A stretch of 53,817 nucleotides of DNA, taken from assembly GCA_002344625.1 (NCBI GenBank), contig DDUE01000025.1:1-53817 (forward strand), in the 5' to 3' direction. The notes below the pieces were generated by a model. That model saw nothing but the letters and a program-made list of their open reading frames with translations. It ran no database searches and was not told the DNA's origin. This stretch comes from Rhodocyclaceae bacterium UBA2346. Lineage in GTDB: Bacteria > Pseudomonadota > Gammaproteobacteria > Burkholderiales > Rhodocyclaceae. Made by a program: the position numbers and the translations under genes. Numbering within the stretch: position 1 is the stretch's first letter; each line of letters begins with the position of its first letter. This document shows positions 1 through 11,299 of the stretch, in pieces.

Positions 1-1231
1 TCGAGGTGTATTTTGGACTGAGTGCTCCTCCTAAATGAACACGTCCAACAGTCCACTCATCGATCATATCCGCCCAGTCCTGCAACATCGCCGCCCGCTG
101 CTTGCGGTATTCCGCCTTGTTGTAGACTGCCCTCACGCCCTTCTGCTCGTGCGCCAGGCACTTCTCAATCCAGTCGGTGTTGTAGCCGGCCTCATGCAAC
201 AGCGTGCTGGCTGTGCGCCGCAAGTCATGCGGCCCGAACTTGGCCAGCGACTTCCCGTCTTTCTGCGCCGCTTTGTAAGTCAGGGTCAGCACCTGGTTGA
301 GCGTGGCAGCGCTCATCGGCGCATCCGAGTCGTACCGTGATGGCAAAACGAAGTCGGAACCACCGGCAAAGGTTTTCAGGGCAATGAAAATCTCCAGAGC
401 CTGCTGGGACAGGAATACCAGGTGCGGGTTACGGCGCTTCATCCGCTCCTTGGGAATCGTCCACAGCGCTTCGCTGAAACTGATCTCGCTCCAGGTCGCA
501 TTGGTCAGCTCGCTTTTGCGCACCATGGTCAGCAAAAGCAGCTTGGCCGCCGCACGATTTGTTGGGCTTGTACCCACCCGCTCCATGTACTGGTACATCA
601 GCCCGATTTCTTCTGGCGTCAACGCTCGATCGCGTGGCTCGAATCGGGCAATGCTGGTTGGCCGCACCAGCTCCGCCGGGTTTTCGACCTTCTGCCCACG
701 CTCGGTTGCCCAGCGAAACACTTGCATAACGATTTCACGCACATGAACGGCGGTGGCCGGCGCCCCTCGCTCGACGATGGCATCGGTCAGTGCCCGCAAG
801 TCCCCACGGGTGATCTCCACCAGCTTCTGATTGCTGAATTTCGGCTTCAGCTCGCGTTCATAGACAGAACGGCGCATATCGCGGGTGGAGTCAGCCATCT
901 GGTAGCCGCGCAGCCACTTCTCAGCCCAGGCACCAAACGTCTCCGCATCTTTCACTCGCGCCTTGTCGCGGGCCTTCTCCTTGGCCGGCGACTTGCCAGC
1001 CGCAACCATCTTCTTGGCGTCATTCAACTGTTCACGGGCTTCAGCCAAGGTGATGCCACCGACCCCATAGCGACCAAAGGTAATGGTCTCCTGCCGTCCG
1101 TTGATTGAGTAGTTGTAACGAAACGAGATGGAGCCGGCTGGAGTCACGGCCACATAGAGCCCTTTTCGGTCATTCACCTTGTAGAGCTTGTCCCTGGGCT
1201 TGAGATTTCGTAGCTTGGTATCGGTCAGCAT
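1..1231 (-). CDS. P4-type tyrosine recombinase (island integrase), 3' end cut by the window edge
   Basis: The frame is open from an ATG at 1231 to the left edge with no stop, giving about 410 residues. The N-terminus (about 1-90) looks like the DUF4102 arm-binding domain of P4-family integrases, followed by a SAM-like core-binding domain (about 95-190) and the catalytic domain. The catalytic set is readable: R238 in MVRKSEL, H335 and R338 in HDLRR, H361 in LAHEQ, and the nucleophile Y370 in VYNKAEY. Only the last few residues and the stop should be missing, since the family usually has 400-430 residues. It would catalyse site-specific integration and excision of a genomic island. It lies directly downstream of guaA in the same direction, the usual arrangement for islands inserted at the guaA 3' end. 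The rest of the element would lie to the left, outside the window. Confidence 0.9.
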   Translation of the reverse strand, partial: MLTDTKLRNLKPRDKLYKVNDRKGLYVAVTPAGSISFRYNYSINGRQETITFGRYGVGGITLAEAREQLNDAKKMVAAGKSPAKEKARDKARVKDAETFGAWAEKWLRGYQMADSTRDMRRSVYERELKPKFSNQKLVEITRGDLRALTDAIVERGAPATAVHVREIVMQVFRWATERGQKVENPAELVRPTSIARFEPRDRALTPEEIGLMYQYMERVGTSPTNRAAAKLLLLTMVRKSELTNATWSEISFSEALWTIPKERMKRRNPHLVFLSQQALEIFIALKTFAGGSDFVLPSRYDSDAPMSAATLNQVLTLTYKAAQKDGKSLAKFGPHDLRRTASTLLHEAGYNTDWIEKCLAHEQKGVRAVYNKAEYRKQRAAMLQDWADMIDEWTVGRVHLGGALSPKYTS

Positions 1232-1253
1232 GTAGCGTGTCCCTCTTCATTCT

Positions 1254-1361
1254 CGATACCATGCTGAAAAAACGCCAAACTTGCATCGTTTTTTCTATAC
1301 AAAACAACAAATTATAAAAATACGATACCATGATAACATAATAAAATGCAGCATGGTATCG
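1254..1361. repeat. Three copies of CGATACCATG in the integrase upstream region
   Basis: CGATACCATG occurs directly at 1254-1263 and 1323-1332, and inverted at 1352-1361. The first and third copies match over 13 bp (CGATACCATGCTG, 1254-1266 against complement of 1349-1361). A related GGTATCGGTCAGCATG string overlaps the integrase start (1216-1231). The interval is AT-rich compared with its surroundings and lies just upstream of the integrase start. Candidate roles are arm-type integrase or excisionase sites, or an operator for a repressor of the integrase. The repeats are visible; the role is inferred. Confidence 0.6.
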
Positions 1362-1463
1362 GCATCAATCATGGCATCATCAACGGATAGTACCAGCTTT
1401 AATGCCATGCTCAAACGGTGCTTGGCGCTTCCTCCTGTTGCCAAACCCTGCCAGACAAAAATA

Positions 1464-1487
1464 CAAAAAATCCCGCAATTACGCGGG
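1464..1487 (-). terminator. Rho-independent terminator downstream of guaA
   Basis: On the minus strand a CCCGC/GCGGG stem (1483-1487 with 1472-1476, 6-nt loop) is followed by a T-rich run (complement of 1464-1471). It lies about 50 bp after the guaA stop codon and would separate guaA from the integrase gene. Confidence 0.7.
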
Positions 1488-1536
1488 CTTAGCGTATTTT
1501 TATGCCATCAGGTGCCTGGCCGTGCCAGACGCGGGA

Positions 1537-3102
<1,566 letters not shown>

Positions 3103-3112
3103 GGGTATCTCG

Positions 3113-3139
3113 AAAAGAATAAAGGCGGCTGTCGCCGCC
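3113..3139 (-). terminator. Hairpin plus T-rich tail between guaB and guaA (possible attenuator)
   Basis: On the minus strand GGCGGC-GACA-GCCGCC (complement of 3124-3139) is followed by TTTATTCTTTT, ending about 10 bp before the guaA start. The shape is that of a weak intrinsic terminator inside the presumed guaBA operon. It could reduce guaA relative to guaB or stabilise the upstream message. Confidence 0.5.
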
Positions 3140-3161
3140 CGGTTCAAACCTGGCCTGCTGC

Positions 3162-4664
<1,503 letters not shown>

Positions 4665-4712
4665 TCAACCCGGTGTTAGCGCTGCGCAGGAGTGATGCGG
4701 GAGTCCGTCCGA

Positions 4713-5195
4713 ATGCAAAAACGTGTCTTGATGCTCGCCGTTCTCGTCATTGCCATACCCGCCTGGGCCCAGATCTACGAATGGCGTGATGCCCAAGGCA
4801 ATCTGAATTTTTCGGACCGCCCCCCGCCCGGCGTGGAGGCCAGACCGATACGCAGCGCCAAGGCACCCGCGGCGCCTGCCGCTCCCGAGCCCGCCGCGGC
4901 ATCCGAGGCCACACCGGCCAGCGCAGCTCCCAAGAGCGTCGCAGAGCAGAATCTCGAGTTCCAGAAGCGCCGCGAACAACAGGCCGAAGCCCGGCAGAAG
5001 GCCGAGCAGGAACAGCAGGCCGCCGAGAACAGGCGGATTGCATGCGATCAGACGCGCAACAATCTGGCCGCCCTCGAATCGGGCCAGCGCATAAGGCGTG
5101 CGAACGCCCAGGGTGAGTCCGAATTTCTCGACGATGCGGCGCGCGCCACCGAGATCGAGCGCAGCCGCGCGCTCTTGCGCGCCAACTGCCCCTGA
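4713..5195 (+). CDS. Exported DUF4124-domain protein
   Basis: About 160 residues. A signal peptide is clear (MQKRVLMLAVLVIAIPAWA then QIYEW). A short DUF4124 segment follows (IYEWRDAQGNLNFSDRPPPG), then an Ala/Pro-rich linker, a Gln/Glu/Lys-rich coiled-coil region (about 75-115) and a C-terminus with two cysteines. DUF4124 proteins are common periplasmic proteins of beta- and gammaproteobacteria with no assigned function. The ATG at 4713 is preferred because it starts the signal peptide and has GGGAG upstream; starts at 4692 or 4695 would add six or seven residues. It is divergent from guaB. Confidence 0.8.
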   Translation: MQKRVLMLAVLVIAIPAWAQIYEWRDAQGNLNFSDRPPPGVEARPIRSAKAPAAPAAPEPAAASEATPASAAPKSVAEQNLEFQKRREQQAEARQKAEQEQQAAENRRIACDQTRNNLAALESGQRIRRANAQGESEFLDDAARATEIERSRALLRANCP

Positions 5196-5207
5196 GTCGC
5201 CCCTGGT

Positions 5208-5528
5208 TCAGGCCTGGGCCGCGCCGCCGCCTTTCTTCATCGTCTTGCCCGCGTCGGCGCGCTGCTTGCGCACCGCCTTCGGGTCGGCGATCAGCGGGCG
5301 GTAGATCTCGACCCGATCGAGATCGCGCAACGGCACATCGAGCCTGGTGAGCTTGGCGTAGATACCCACCTTGTTGCGTCCATCGATATCGAGATCGGGA
5401 TAACGCTCGCGCAATCCCGACGCCTCGATGGCCTGAGCCACGGTCGAGCCGGCAGGCAAGCTCAGCCGGATCAGCTCACAGCGCTGGGGCAAGGCATACG
5501 ACACCTGAACGTCGATGACCTCAGCCAC
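5208..5528 (-). CDS. rnfH: RnfH family protein (UPF0125)
   Basis: 106 residues with a ubiquitin-like beta-grasp fold expected for the family. The start [15 protein letters not shown] and the block [18 protein letters not shown] are characteristic. The function is unproven; the name comes from association with Rnf electron-transport clusters in some bacteria. It overlaps the 3' end of ratA by 8 bp, so the two are translationally coupled. This is the common arrangement in beta- and gammaproteobacteria, divergent from smpB. Confidence 0.9.
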   Translation of the reverse strand: MAEVIDVQVSYALPQRCELIRLSLPAGSTVAQAIEASGLRERYPDLDIDGRNKVGIYAKLTRLDVPLRDLDRVEIYRPLIADPKAVRKQRADAGKTMKKGGGAAQA

Positions 5529-5967
5529 GGCCAGCGCCCTTGAAAACCTGCCCCGCCCGCTTCACGAACGAGTCCACGAACGTGTTGGCGATATGGTTGA
5601 ACACTGGCCCCAGCACCTTTTCGAGAAGCTTGCTCGCAAACTGGTATTGCAGGTTGAACTCGACCTTGCAGGCGGTTTCACCCAGGGGCGTGAAGCGCCA
5701 CGCACCGTCAAGATGCTTGAACGGCCCTTCCTTGAGCCGAATATGCATTTCGAACGGCGCGCGCTTGGTGTTTTCGGTCGAAAAATGGGCCTTGATCCCG
5801 TGATAACTGATATGCAAGGTTGCCACGGTGAGCGAGTCGGTGCGCAAATGCACTTCGGCGCCGCCACACCACGGCAGGAACTGCTGGTAGTCCTCGCAGC
5901 GGTCGACAAGTTCGAACATCTGCGCGGGCGTGAATTCGATCAGGACCAGTTTTTTGACTTCAGCCAT
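5521..5967 (-). CDS. ratA: RatA / COQ10-like START-domain protein
   Basis: 148 residues forming one START/SRPBCC domain ([32 protein letters not shown]). In E. coli the homologue was reported as a ribosome-association toxin (RatA). The eukaryotic relative Coq10 binds ubiquinone and assists respiration, so a quinone-linked role is equally plausible. It precedes and overlaps rnfH and is divergent from smpB (87-bp gap), the conserved order. Confidence 0.9.
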   Translation of the reverse strand: MAEVKKLVLIEFTPAQMFELVDRCEDYQQFLPWCGGAEVHLRTDSLTVATLHISYHGIKAHFSTENTKRAPFEMHIRLKEGPFKHLDGAWRFTPLGETACKVEFNLQYQFASKLLEKVLGPVFNHIANTFVDSFVKRAGQVFKGAGRG

Positions 5968-6054
5968 GAGTGGGACGCTTGTTTTGCCGAACTGCTAGAA
6001 TCCGCGATTCTACCGCAAGCGGCCGCGCGCCCAATCCCCGGAATCCGACACCTC

Positions 6055-6501
6055 ATGAGCATCATCGACAATCGCAAGGCCTTTCACGATTACTTCATCG
6101 AGGAAAAGTACGAGGCCGGCATCGCTCTGGAAGGCTGGGAAGTCAAGGCCATTCGAGCCGGCAGGGCCAACATCAAGGAGGCCTACGTGATCGTGCGCGA
6201 TGGTGAGATCTTCATTCTCGGCATGCACATCACCGCCCTCGCCAGCGCTTCGACCCATGTCCACGCCGACCCGACCCGCACCCGCAAGCTGCTGTTGCAT
6301 GCCGGCGAGATCGACAAGCTGATCGGCAAGGTCGAGCGCGCAGGCTTCACCCTGGTGCCCCTGGATCTGCACTACTCGAAAGGACGCATTAAGGCCACGA
6401 TCGGGCTCGCCAAGGGCAAGAAGCAGTTCGACAAACGTGAAGACGACAAGAAACGCGACTGGGAGCGCGAAAAGAACCGCCTGATGAAGGTCAAGGCCTG
6501 A
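6055..6501 (+). CDS. smpB: SsrA-binding protein SmpB
   Basis: 148 residues, the normal size. It binds tmRNA and delivers it to stalled ribosomes for trans-translation. The start ATG at 6055 gives [15 protein letters not shown]. Family blocks seen are [21 protein letters not shown] in the OB-fold core, then HYSKGRIK and [13 protein letters not shown], and a basic C-terminal tail. An in-frame upstream extension crosses ratA and is spurious. No ssrA gene is seen in this window. Confidence 0.97.
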   Translation: MSIIDNRKAFHDYFIEEKYEAGIALEGWEVKAIRAGRANIKEAYVIVRDGEIFILGMHITALASASTHVHADPTRTRKLLLHAGEIDKLIGKVERAGFTLVPLDLHYSKGRIKATIGLAKGKKQFDKREDDKKRDWEREKNRLMKVKA

Positions 6502-6510
6502 CGCTGTACC

Positions 6511-6534
6511 CGGCGTGCAACCGTTCGCACGCCG
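6511..6534. terminator. Hairpin between convergent smpB and selO
   Basis: Perfect 8-bp inverted repeat CGGCGTGC/GCACGCCG around an 8-nt loop. It begins 9 bp after the smpB stop and 16 bp beyond the selO stop. There is no T-run, so it is either a Rho-assisted or mRNA-stabilising 3' end, or a weak terminator for both directions. Confidence 0.5.
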
Positions 6535-6550
6535 CCACCCCCGCCGTGCC

Positions 6551-8116
6551 TCACGAACTGCACGAGAGCATCGAGCAACCGGCCCGATTGCGCGCCCAGT
6601 CGGGGCGCCGCGCCGCGAAGCGCTCGCGCCCGGCCTGCTCCTCATAGGGCCGGCGCATGACATCGAGCAGGGTATGGACCAGGCCCGGATCGCCCGCCTC
6701 GGCAGCGTCGATGGCCTCCTGGGCAAGGTAGTTGCGTAGCACGTAGGCCGGGTTCACCGCGTTCATGGCAGCACGCCGCGCACCTGCTTCGACACCTTCG
6801 CGCCTCACCCGATCGACATAGTCACGCAACCATCCGCGCAAACCCTCGCCATGCGCTCCGACCTTGTCGATGCTGTAGAACGCCTGCTCGAACACGGCCA
6901 GATCCGGAGACTCGACATCGACGTCGGCGAGCCGGCGGTAGAATATCGTCATGTCGACCTCGGCATCCGCAAGCAACTGGTAAAGCCGGTCCACGAGATC
7001 CGACTCCGCCTCGCCATAGCGACTCAAACCCAGCTTGGCGGCATGCTGGGCACGGCTCTGCCGTTCAAACACCTCCACATAGCGGTCGAGTCCGGCCTGC
7101 AGCGATTCGGCCTCGCCAAACAGCGGAAACAACGCGTTCGCCAGTTGCACTAGGTTCCAGTGAGCGATCTGCGGCTGATTGCCGAAGCGGTAACGCCTGC
7201 CGCCGGCATCGGTCGTATTGGGCGTCCAGCCGAGGTCGAAGTTATCCACCCAACCATACGGCCCGTAGTCGATCGTGAGCCCCAGGATCGACATGTTGTC
7301 GGTATTCATCACGCCATGCACGAACCCCACCCGCATCCAGTGCGCCAGAAGGCAGGCGGTGCGCTCGCACACCTGCACAAACCAGGCCGTGCGGCGCGAA
7401 GGCACGTCGCCGTCGAGCTCCGGGAAGTCCCGCGCGATAGTGAAATCCACCAGCTTCTCGAGGAGCGGCAGATCGCCCCTCGCACTCAATAGCTCGAAAT
7501 TGCCGAAGCGGATGAAGGACGGCGCCACGCGGCACACCACCGCACCCGGCTCGGCACGCGGACGCCCGTCGTAGAACATGTCACGCACGACCTCTTCGCC
7601 CGTGGTCACGAGGCTGAGCGCGCGCGTGGTCGGCACGCCGAGATGATGCATCGCCTCGCTGCACAGGAATTCGCGTACCGATGAGCGCAGCACCGCACGG
7701 CCGTCGGCGCTGCGCGAAAACGGCGTCGGCCCGGCCCCCTTCAACTGCAGCTCCCAACGCTCGCCGCGCGCGTTCACCGTCTCGCCCAGGGTGATCGCGC
7801 GGCCATCGCCCAGTTGCCCGGCCCAGTTACCGAACTGGTGTCCGCCATAGCAGGCCGCATACGGCGCCATTCCGGGCATCAGCGCATTGCCGCCGAACAC
7901 CTTGGCAAAATCGGCGCACAACACGTCCTCGCGCGTCAGATCGAGCAGCTGCGCCACCTCCGGCGACCACGCCAGCAGCGCCGGCGCCCTGACCGGCGTC
8001 GGCCGCACATGGGCGAAACAGGCTCCATGCACCTGCCTGACCCGCACGGCATCACTCGGATCGGCCGGCAGTTCGCGCACGAAGCGGTTATCGAAGCGCA
8101 GTGGTTTCATGGTCAT
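6551..8116 (-). CDS. selO: Protein adenylyltransferase SelO (YdiU family)
   Basis: 521 residues, close to the family. Members are kinase-fold enzymes that transfer AMP from ATP to Ser/Thr/Tyr of target proteins and are linked to redox stress. Seen blocks are [19 protein letters not shown] (glycine-rich ATP site), [25 protein letters not shown] (catalytic loop with metal-ligand Asn) and [12 protein letters not shown] (DFG-like Asp). The C-terminus ends CSMLSCSS, with cysteines near the end like other bacterial members and no selenocysteine. The start could be the ATG at 8116 or at 8110. It is convergent with smpB. Confidence 0.95.
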   Translation of the reverse strand: MTMKPLRFDNRFVRELPADPSDAVRVRQVHGACFAHVRPTPVRAPALLAWSPEVAQLLDLTREDVLCADFAKVFGGNALMPGMAPYAACYGGHQFGNWAGQLGDGRAITLGETVNARGERWELQLKGAGPTPFSRSADGRAVLRSSVREFLCSEAMHHLGVPTTRALSLVTTGEEVVRDMFYDGRPRAEPGAVVCRVAPSFIRFGNFELLSARGDLPLLEKLVDFTIARDFPELDGDVPSRRTAWFVQVCERTACLLAHWMRVGFVHGVMNTDNMSILGLTIDYGPYGWVDNFDLGWTPNTTDAGGRRYRFGNQPQIAHWNLVQLANALFPLFGEAESLQAGLDRYVEVFERQSRAQHAAKLGLSRYGEAESDLVDRLYQLLADAEVDMTIFYRRLADVDVESPDLAVFEQAFYSIDKVGAHGEGLRGWLRDYVDRVRREGVEAGARRAAMNAVNPAYVLRNYLAQEAIDAAEAGDPGLVHTLLDVMRRPYEEQAGRERFAARRPDWARNRAGCSMLSCSS

Positions 8117-8226
8117 GCGGAAATCTCGGTAGGTTTCGTCGATGCGCCCGCGACGGGCGCACCACAGCGCTTACAACAAACTTGGAACACCGGGTCCGCC
8201 CATGGTTCGGCTCCTCCGGCACGGCC

Positions 8227-9213
8227 TCAACGCCGCGCCCGGCCAAAGGCCGCATGCACCGAAAACGCAAACAGGCTCGCGGCCGCCACCATCAGGCCCA
8301 GGGGTACCAACGCGGCCAGCAGCACGTCGCCGCCGCCCGGTTCGGTCGCGGCAAGCGCGAGCGCATCGCTCAGCACGGTGCCCAGGCTGCGGGTGACCGG
8401 ATCCAAGCCCATACCGAGATAAGACAACAACGCCTCGACCAGGATCAGCACCGGAAACGCCGTCGCCAGTGCCATCAGCGCGAGCGCCACGATCTCCGGC
8501 AACAAGCGCGTGCGCACCAACTGCGCATCCGACACGCCCACGCAGCGCGCAGCGGCCACCGCATCCGAAGCCATGAAGCGGGCCGTGCGCGCCTGCACCT
8601 GGCGACACAGCGCAGGCGTGCGCACGAACCCCAGGATGGCGCAGATCACGAGCAGGCGCGCCTCGCTCGCGCTGGTCGGCCCCGGAAAATGTTCCGCCAC
8701 CACCGCGATCAGCGGCTGCGCGACGAACACCAGCACGACCAGCAGCAATACGGTTGGAATCGCATCGAATACAGCACATGCTGCGGCCCCCCCCCGCCCA
8801 GGCAAGCCACCGGCCAACCCCGCGTAAACCCCCGCAAGAATCGTCAATGGCAACCACGCGACCAAACCGGCTAGCCCAACCAGCCAGGCACTGCGCACCC
8901 CCTTGAACGACTGTTCGAGCATGATCGCGGCAACCGGATTGGTGGACGGATCACCCCGGTCGCTCACGAATCGCAGCAGCTCGTCCAGAATGCTCGCGCC
9001 CTGCCCGCTCCCCGCCGTCTGGGCCAGGTGCACGCTGTCGGCCAGGCCGATCAAGAGAAAGACCGCCAGCAGCGACATCGATCCCAGACCACTCACGCTG
9101 CCGACAACCCGCCGCCAGGCTGCACGTTCGGGGCCCGAGCGCAGCACCCGCAGCGACACGACGGCGATGAACACGCACAGCCCGACATAAAACGCATCGG
9201 AAAGCGACATCAA
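8227..9213 (-). CDS. ABC transporter permease, DppC/OppC-like
   Basis: About 328 residues, strongly hydrophobic with about six predicted membrane segments. A recognisable EAA-type coupling loop is present (ARCVGVSDAQLVRTRLLPEI, about 225-245), followed by the LLSYLGMGLDPVTRSLG stretch typical of dipeptide/oligopeptide permease C subunits. It would form the inner-membrane pore with the partner encoded just upstream, whose 3' end it overlaps by 4 bp. The N-terminal 60 residues are not typical. No solute-binding protein or ATPase gene lies next to the pair; the expected ATPase position downstream is taken by selO. The substrate is unknown, and decay or use of a distant ATPase are both possible. 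Confidence 0.75.
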   Translation of the reverse strand: MMSLSDAFYVGLCVFIAVVSLRVLRSGPERAAWRRVVGSVSGLGSMSLLAVFLLIGLADSVHLAQTAGSGQGASILDELLRFVSDRGDPSTNPVAAIMLEQSFKGVRSAWLVGLAGLVAWLPLTILAGVYAGLAGGLPGRGGAAACAVFDAIPTVLLLVVLVFVAQPLIAVVAEHFPGPTSASEARLLVICAILGFVRTPALCRQVQARTARFMASDAVAAARCVGVSDAQLVRTRLLPEIVALALMALATAFPVLILVEALLSYLGMGLDPVTRSLGTVLSDALALAATEPGGGDVLLAALVPLGLMVAAASLFAFSVHAAFGRARR

Positions 9214-10199
9214 CGCGACCTCGGCGCCTCGAAACGGGCGAACGCCATCCAGACGAGACCCAGCCCCACGCTATGCAGGAACACACCCAGCAAGACCACC
9301 GAATGCAATGCAATGGCGTCACCCGCGTGAAACGCCTCGACCGCATAGCGACCAAGACCCGGCACCTCGAACACGGTTTCCAGCACCAGGCTCAGCAAAA
9401 ACAAGAAGCCGATCGAGCCAAACGCCGGCGTGCGCAGCGCCGGTAGCGCACAAACGGCACCGTGATTCAGGCAGACCGCCCATTCCGGCAGACCGCGGGC
9501 GCGCGCCGCACGCGCCGGTGCGTCGGCCAGCGCCGGCATCAGCCCCACCTCGCGCCACCACAGCGCCACCGCCAGGCCGACGAGCACCGCCGCCACGACG
9601 AGGAGCCGACCACCGTCATCGGCCAGCCGACCCGGCCCGAATCCGCTCGCCTGCAGGTAATCGAACAAACGCGCCAGCCCGTGCTCGCCCGCAAAAATCA
9701 GAACGCCGGCCACCACCACGAGCACCCCGATCGCATGGCCGCCCGCGCTTCGACGCGCCGCGATCAGGACGAAACCGAGTCCGGTCAATGCGGCTGCCAG
9801 GACGAACAACAAGGCCGGAACGCCGACCAAGGCTGCCGACGGCCCGATCCGCCCGGCGACTTCATCGGCGATCCGGCGCCCCCGTACATCCACCCCGAAA
9901 TCCCCGCCCAGAACGCGCACGCTCCGGTCGAAGAACAGCGTCTCGGTGAGATGTCCGATGCCCGTCGCCGACATGTTGAACAACACCGCAGTGGGCACTG
10001 CCGGATGTGCGGGCACGCCCGAGGCATGCACGCCGGCCGCTTCGGGGTCCGCCGCATGCTCCGCCACCACCGCCCCGCCCGGATAGAGAACGAACAGCAG
10101 CACGAAACACAGTAGGTTGGCACCAACCAGCCTCAGCAGGGCACGCGTGCAACCGTGCCCGAAGAGAATACCCGCACGTGCAAGGGTCACGCGCTGCAT
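9210..10199 (-). CDS. ABC transporter permease, DppB/OppB-like
   Basis: About 329 residues from the ATG at 10199 (MQRVTLARAGILFG); upstream starts at 10274 or 10358 are possible, and no start has a strong Shine-Dalgarno. Hydrophobic segments near residues 25-45, 120-150, 170-190 and 255-320 are seen. The C-terminal block GFLFLLSLVLETVFEVPGLG followed by YAVEAF is the hallmark of DppB/OppB permeases. The protein is diverged in its central part. It is cotranscribed with the DppC-like gene by a 4-bp overlap and is divergent from fabI. In several betaproteobacteria a full peptide-type transporter (yej-like) neighbours fabI; here only two permeases remain. Confidence 0.7.
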   Translation of the reverse strand: MQRVTLARAGILFGHGCTRALLRLVGANLLCFVLLFVLYPGGAVVAEHAADPEAAGVHASGVPAHPAVPTAVLFNMSATGIGHLTETLFFDRSVRVLGGDFGVDVRGRRIADEVAGRIGPSAALVGVPALLFVLAAALTGLGFVLIAARRSAGGHAIGVLVVVAGVLIFAGEHGLARLFDYLQASGFGPGRLADDGGRLLVVAAVLVGLAVALWWREVGLMPALADAPARAARARGLPEWAVCLNHGAVCALPALRTPAFGSIGFLFLLSLVLETVFEVPGLGRYAVEAFHAGDAIALHSVVLLGVFLHSVGLGLVWMAFARFEAPRSR

Positions 10200-10362
10200 A
10201 CCGTTACCGCGCGCCGCCGGCGCGGTGGGTCCGCGCGCGCGCGAAAACAGCCATCGGGAAGAATCGGAACGCATCTGACATGGGGCGGATTCTACCCGCA
10301 ACGCACTTCGACGCGGACGCAGCGCCAGGCGCCGGTCAAAATTCAGTTCGGTGAGCATCGGC

Positions 10363-10368
10363 TATAAT
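10363..10368 (+). promoter_or_regulatory. -10 box of the fabI promoter
   Basis: Consensus TATAAT 43 bp upstream of the fabI ATG. No good -35 hexamer is found 16-18 bp upstream (sequence about AAATTC), so the promoter may rely on an activator or on the -10 element. Confidence 0.55.
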
Positions 10369-10411
10369 CGCCGCATCGACATCGCAAAAAAATGATGGAG
10401 TCAGATACAAA

Positions 10412-11203
10412 ATGGGCTTTCTTGCCGGCAAACGGGTTCTGATCACCGGGCTTCTCAGCAACCGATCGATCGCATACGGCATCGCGAAGGCAATGCAGCG
10501 CGAAGGCGCGCAACTCGCCTTCACCTACCAGAACGATCGGTTCAAGGACCGGGTGACCAAGCTCGCCGCCGATTTCGACACTGAGCTCGTGCTGCCCTGT
10601 GATGTTCAGGACGACCAGGACATCGAAGCACTCTTCGCCGCCCTTGCGGCCCACTGGGACGGCCTCGACGTGCTGGTACACTCGATCGCGTTCGCGCCGA
10701 CCGAGGCGCTCGAGGGCGATTTTCTCGATGGCTTCACCCGCGAGGCCTTCAGGGTTTCGCATGACATCAGCGCGGCCAGCTTTCCGCTGCTGGCCAAGGC
10801 CGCGCGCCCGATGATGAAGGGGCGCAACGGCTCGCTGCTCACGCTCACCTATCTCGGGGCCGTGCGCACGATGCCGAACTACAACATCATGGGGCTCGCC
10901 AAGGCCAGCCTCGAGGCCTCGGTGCGCTATCTCGCGGTCTGTCTGGGGCCCGAGGGCACCCGGGTCAACGGCATTTCCGCCGGTCCGATCAAGACGCTCG
11001 CGGCGGCCGGCATCGGCAGTTTCGGCAAGCTTCTGGCCTTCAACGAACACAATGCGCCCTTGCGCCGCAACGTCACGATCGACGAAGTCGGCAATGCGGC
11101 CGCCTTCCTGAGCTCGGACCTGGCCAGCGGGGTGACCGGCGAGATCATGTATGTCGACGCCGGCTTCAACACCACGGCGCTGGGCAACTCTGACCAAGGC
11201 TGA
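10412..11203 (+). CDS. fabI: Enoyl-[acyl-carrier-protein] reductase (NADH)
   Basis: 263 residues. It catalyses the last reduction of each fatty-acid elongation cycle. The short-chain dehydrogenase fold shows the FabI-specific nucleotide motif [13 protein letters not shown] and the active-site Tyr-x6-Lys in NYNIMGLAK (about 158-165). The block [17 protein letters not shown] is also diagnostic. The start ATG at 10412 has GGAG 11 bp upstream. The 3' end is marked by a strong hairpin shared with convergent ppiD. Confidence 0.97.
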   Translation: MGFLAGKRVLITGLLSNRSIAYGIAKAMQREGAQLAFTYQNDRFKDRVTKLAADFDTELVLPCDVQDDQDIEALFAALAAHWDGLDVLVHSIAFAPTEALEGDFLDGFTREAFRVSHDISAASFPLLAKAARPMMKGRNGSLLTLTYLGAVRTMPNYNIMGLAKASLEASVRYLAVCLGPEGTRVNGISAGPIKTLAAAGIGSFGKLLAFNEHNAPLRRNVTIDEVGNAAAFLSSDLASGVTGEIMYVDAGFNTTALGNSDQG

Positions 11204-11241
11204 CATCGCTAGATCGGACCAAGCCGGTCCGCAGTCTTCCA

Positions 11242-11274
11242 CGAATCGGGGCTCGTCAAGCGAGCCCCGATTCG
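11242..11274. terminator. Long perfect hairpin between fabI and ppiD
   Basis: Perfect 14-bp stem CGAATCGGGGCTCG/CGAGCCCCGATTCG with a 5-nt loop, placed between the convergent stops of fabI and ppiD. No T-run follows on either strand, so it may act with Rho or as a 3'-end stabiliser for both mRNAs. Confidence 0.75.
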
Positions 11275-11299
11275 TCTGTGCCAAAGTGCCGTGCCGGCC

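Larger units (their letters stand above)
1232..1536. other. Integrase-guaA intergenic region, probable island/chromosome junction
   Basis: This 305-bp stretch holds the integrase upstream region with its repeats (1254-1361), a locally AT-rich segment (about 1285-1350) and the guaA terminator (1464-1487). No convincing gene is present. If the element uses the guaA 3' end, the attachment core should lie near the last guaA codons (about 1537-1560). The partner copy is outside the window, so the core cannot be delimited here. Confidence 0.5.

Noticed and set aside
5515..6054. N-terminal extension of smpB through ratA
   Set aside because: The frame happens to stay open across the divergent ratA gene; SmpB homology begins at the ATG at 6055.
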